Below, piece after piece: positions 5,745-7,400 of a DNA stretch of 7,400 bases (within the stretch, counting starts at the first letter, position 1; every line of letters begins with the position of its first letter). Origin of the DNA: Chloroflexota bacterium (GTDB lineage Bacteria > Chloroflexota > Anaerolineae > Aggregatilineales > UBA3940); assembly GCA_010092775.1 (NCBI GenBank), contig JAADYZ010000206.1, positions 1 through 7,400 of the forward strand, written 5' to 3'. Both the position numbers and the translations under genes were made by a program. Below the pieces are notes generated by a model. It was not told the DNA's origin. It did no database searches and saw nothing but the letters and a program-made list of their open reading frames with translations.

Positions 5745-6263
5745 ATGTCACCGATTGTGCGCATTGCTTTGATCCTCGGGGCTGTATTGCTGGTTCTCAT
5801 CGTAGCTGGTGGGGTGGTCTTCTGGCAGATGATGAACCAACCGATGTATCGTCCCGGCATGGTCCGCGCCGAACAAAACCTACGTGGGCCGCTGACGCCG
5901 CCGAACCCTCAACCCGCTGACGAAATGTGGTGGGCTGTTGAAGACGACATTCAGTTGTGGCATTTCTCGGTTGGAGAAGGCCGCCCTGTTCTGGTGGTGC
6001 ATGGTGGGCCAGGTTATCCTTATCGCCAGGCCTGGACAGGCTTGAATGATCTGACTGACCGCTATCAGTTTCACTACTACGATCAGCGAGGATGCGGCCA
6101 ATCGACCCGACCGATTGATCAACTCAACTCGCAGAACACCTACCAGAACATCAAGACGTTGGAACGTACCCTAGGCCTCGGTGCACAGATCGCTGAAATC
6201 GAACCGATCCGGGCGCGGACTGTAACGTACAGCCTCATGCAGTGCCCCGGTCAGCCGTTGTAA
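5745..6263 (+). pseudogene. Truncated alpha/beta hydrolase (prolyl-iminopeptidase type), missing catalytic half
   Basis: The reading frame gives 172 residues, while relatives usually have about 300-350. After a membrane anchor at about 5-27 comes the hydrolase start: 'PVLVVHGGPG' (81-90, oxyanion-hole motif of the S33 family) and 'YYDQRGCGQSTRP' (111-123), both typical of proline iminopeptidase-like enzymes. Family-like sequence continues to about 'GAQIAEIEPIR' (146-156) and then stops. The expected 'GxSxG' nucleophile elbow, the acid and the histidine are all absent, and the last 16 residues look random. No later plus-strand frame restores them before 6500. It should therefore be inactive. 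AGAGGAG at 5731-5737 overlaps the MerR stop and serves the ATG, so the two genes were a regulator-enzyme operon. The break near base 6213 is discussed as a finding. The call rests on motifs, and an unusual short form is less likely. Confidence 0.8.
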
Positions 6264-6449
6264 GCCGTGATACAGCTTCTCACGGATATACGCCTCATTG
6301 CCGTGGATCAGTAACTGTACTGCCGCCTGCACCAGATAATCGGACGCTGCGAAAAGCTGGTAGGCCATGCGTCCACGCCAGGCATGCACGCCATTGGTAC
6401 AGGAGATAGCTGCTTTCAAAGGATCAGACATTTCATATGCTTTCAGCAA
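6171..6449 (-). pseudogene. Unrecognised helical protein remnant, 3' end replaced at the junction
   Basis: I do not recognise this frame. Read from TTG 6449 it gives 92 residues; an ATG at 6431 gives 86. The region up to about residue 78 looks like a real protein rich in amphipathic helices ('WRGRMAYQLFAASDYLVQAA', 'IREKLYHGLQRLTGALHEA'). The frame also reads open and protein-like upstream of 6449 ('LPSAKDFQLTAKALL') to a stop near 6510, so the true 5' end may also be lost. The last 14 residues are antisense to the hydrolase remnant and therefore not native. No good Shine-Dalgarno is visible. It follows the MBL gene on the same strand, about 50 bp after its stop. It is best read as a broken gene; a small intact gene cannot be excluded. 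Confidence 0.4.
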
Positions 6450-6498
6450 CGCCTTCGCCGTGAGCTGAAAGTCTTTTGCTGACGGCAGGGTGCCAAAC

Positions 6499-7341
6499 CT
6501 AGACTTTGCTTATGTGCTGTTTGTTCTTTAGTCGTATAGGAGAATCAGGGTCGTGTGATGGTAGATACACAATCGGCTGAGATGTTGCCCACTCACGGAT
6601 TTTCTGTCGCGTTTCTTGAGAGGCTTTCGCGCTGTGGGTGACACCATCTACACGGTCACTGAACAATTCTGCTTCTGTAAAACTGACATCGCCTGCGATG
6701 AAGTAGATCAGATCGTCTGCTTGAACGACAATCGATTGATGCCCCATCGTGTGACCGGGTGTTGGCACAATGCGAACCCGTCCATCTTTTGTCAACGGAA
6801 AGCTCTGTTGAAAGGGGCCAATTGGCTCCGGCACGTAATCCACTTGCTCAACAGTCATATCTGACGGCCAGCGTGCAGTGACTGCGCCATGTGTGCGGCT
6901 ATTATTGTTCGCATCGTGCCATTCTCGTCGTGAGAAAAACACGGTTGCATTCGGGAAATGATGCAATCCATCGCTGTGATCCATATGTGCGTGTGTGAGA
7001 ACGACCGTTTGAATGTCTTCCGGCTGAAAGCCCATTTGCAGAAGCTGGGGGCCGATTTCATCTGCGGCTGTCATCTGAAAACGAAAGGCCAGTTTGAAAA
7101 ACGGGCGTTGGTCTGGTGGGAAATACTCTGGATCATCCTGTGCGCGCAGTGTCTCACCCGTATCTACAACGATTGGTCCATCGGGATGATCAATGAGCCA
7201 TGCGCGCATGGGAATTGGGGCTGCGAAACCAGGAACTAACATCCACGTCGCCAATCGTGACCAACGATCCCAGCCCAGCCCATAACGATGCATCCTGCGA
7301 ATGCGAAGCTGGCCTGTTTCGATGGGGTGTATTTTGATCAT
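6499..7341 (-). CDS. Metallo-beta-lactamase-fold hydrolase, N-acyl homoserine lactonase-like
   Basis: The 280-residue protein has the complete MBL metal set: 'THAHMDH' (H117, H119, D121, H122), H197 in 'PTPGHTMGH', D218 in 'FIAGDVSF' and H263 in 'YLPSHDPDS'. Two zinc ions would be bound. The length, the 'WLIDHPDGPIVVDTGE' start and the 'LPSHDP' end match the N-acyl homoserine lactonase group (AiiA/AttM/BlcC-like), which opens lactone rings of quorum signals or related lactones. Substrate cannot be fixed by sequence because the group contains general lactonases. No signal peptide is seen, so it is probably cytoplasmic. ATG 7341 is the only reasonable start, since an in-frame TAG lies two codons upstream of the codon before it; the Shine-Dalgarno is poor (GAGGA about 14 bases ahead). 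The DNA is visibly more AT-rich than the left part of the window, which may mark a separate origin. Confidence 0.88.
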   Translation of the reverse strand: MIKIHPIETGQLRIRRMHRYGLGWDRWSRLATWMLVPGFAAPIPMRAWLIDHPDGPIVVDTGETLRAQDDPEYFPPDQRPFFKLAFRFQMTAADEIGPQLLQMGFQPEDIQTVVLTHAHMDHSDGLHHFPNATVFFSRREWHDANNNSRTHGAVTARWPSDMTVEQVDYVPEPIGPFQQSFPLTKDGRVRIVPTPGHTMGHQSIVVQADDLIYFIAGDVSFTEAELFSDRVDGVTHSAKASQETRQKIREWATSQPIVYLPSHDPDSPIRLKNKQHISKV

Positions 7342-7380
7342 AACTTTCTACTATGTCCTCTTTTTCATTGTTTAGCTCTC

Positions 7381-7386
7381 ATTATA
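7381..7386 (-). promoter_or_regulatory. Possible -10 box of the MBL hydrolase gene
   Basis: The complement of 7381-7386 reads TATAAT, giving a transcription start near 7374 and a leader of about 33 bases before ATG 7341. The matching -35 would fall beyond the window edge, so this rests on one hexamer and its suitable position. Confidence 0.4.
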
Positions 7387-7400
7387 AGTAATTCCTGTCA

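Noticed and set aside
6213..6510. Insertion sequence at the broken hydrolase
   Set aside because: No transposase motif, terminal inverted repeats or target duplication could be seen; only a 5-bp arm inverted repeat at the edge.
1..7400. CRISPR arrays, tRNA or rRNA genes, long tandem repeats
   Set aside because: No regularly spaced repeats, cloverleaf-like segments or rRNA signatures were noticed on reading both strands.

Overview
The window looks like a stretch of bacterial chromosome of moderately high GC. The mix of genes suggests a Chloroflexota-type bacterium (Anaerolineae or a relative): an LCP protein with a LytR_C tail, several tiny PspC proteins in tandem, a family I pyrophosphatase, a DUF6544-like protein, a BmrR-type MerR regulator and an AHL-lactonase-like metallo-beta-lactamase. 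That lineage call is an inference from gene content, not a phylogenetic result. I see no rRNA, tRNA, CRISPR array or recognisable transposase.

Left part (1-3489, all + strand). The 3' end of a beta-propeller-like gene is followed by a membrane-anchored LytR-CpsA-Psr (LCP) protein. Next come three consecutive PspC-domain genes, the third carrying a LiaF-like membrane extension, and then a complete family I inorganic pyrophosphatase. The last four genes have short gaps and good ribosome binding sites and probably form an envelope-stress and housekeeping operon.

Middle part (3490-4913). A short intergenic region carries a near-consensus sigma-70 promoter. A perfect 17-bp palindrome overlaps its predicted transcription start, just ahead of a 70-residue excisionase-type HTH protein. 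That gene converges on a minus-strand DUF6544-like membrane-anchored gene. The DUF6544-like gene is divergent from a MerR/GyrI regulator. The roughly 160-bp divergent region holds a good minus-strand promoter and a textbook MerR-type promoter with a 19-bp spacer and an internal dyad.

Right part (4914-7400). The MerR gene is followed 12 bp later by an N-terminally anchored alpha/beta hydrolase of the prolyl-iminopeptidase type. The hydrolase is cut off just before its nucleophile serine. Near base 6213 its similarity stops and the antisense strand begins to look like the remains of an unrecognised helical protein, so two convergent genes appear to have lost their 3' ends at one junction. Beyond it lies a complete minus-strand AHL-lactonase-like MBL hydrolase in visibly more AT-rich DNA. 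The most notable points are this rearrangement junction, the MerR divergent control region, the palindromic operator and the PspC triplet. None of them amounts to a clearly new system.
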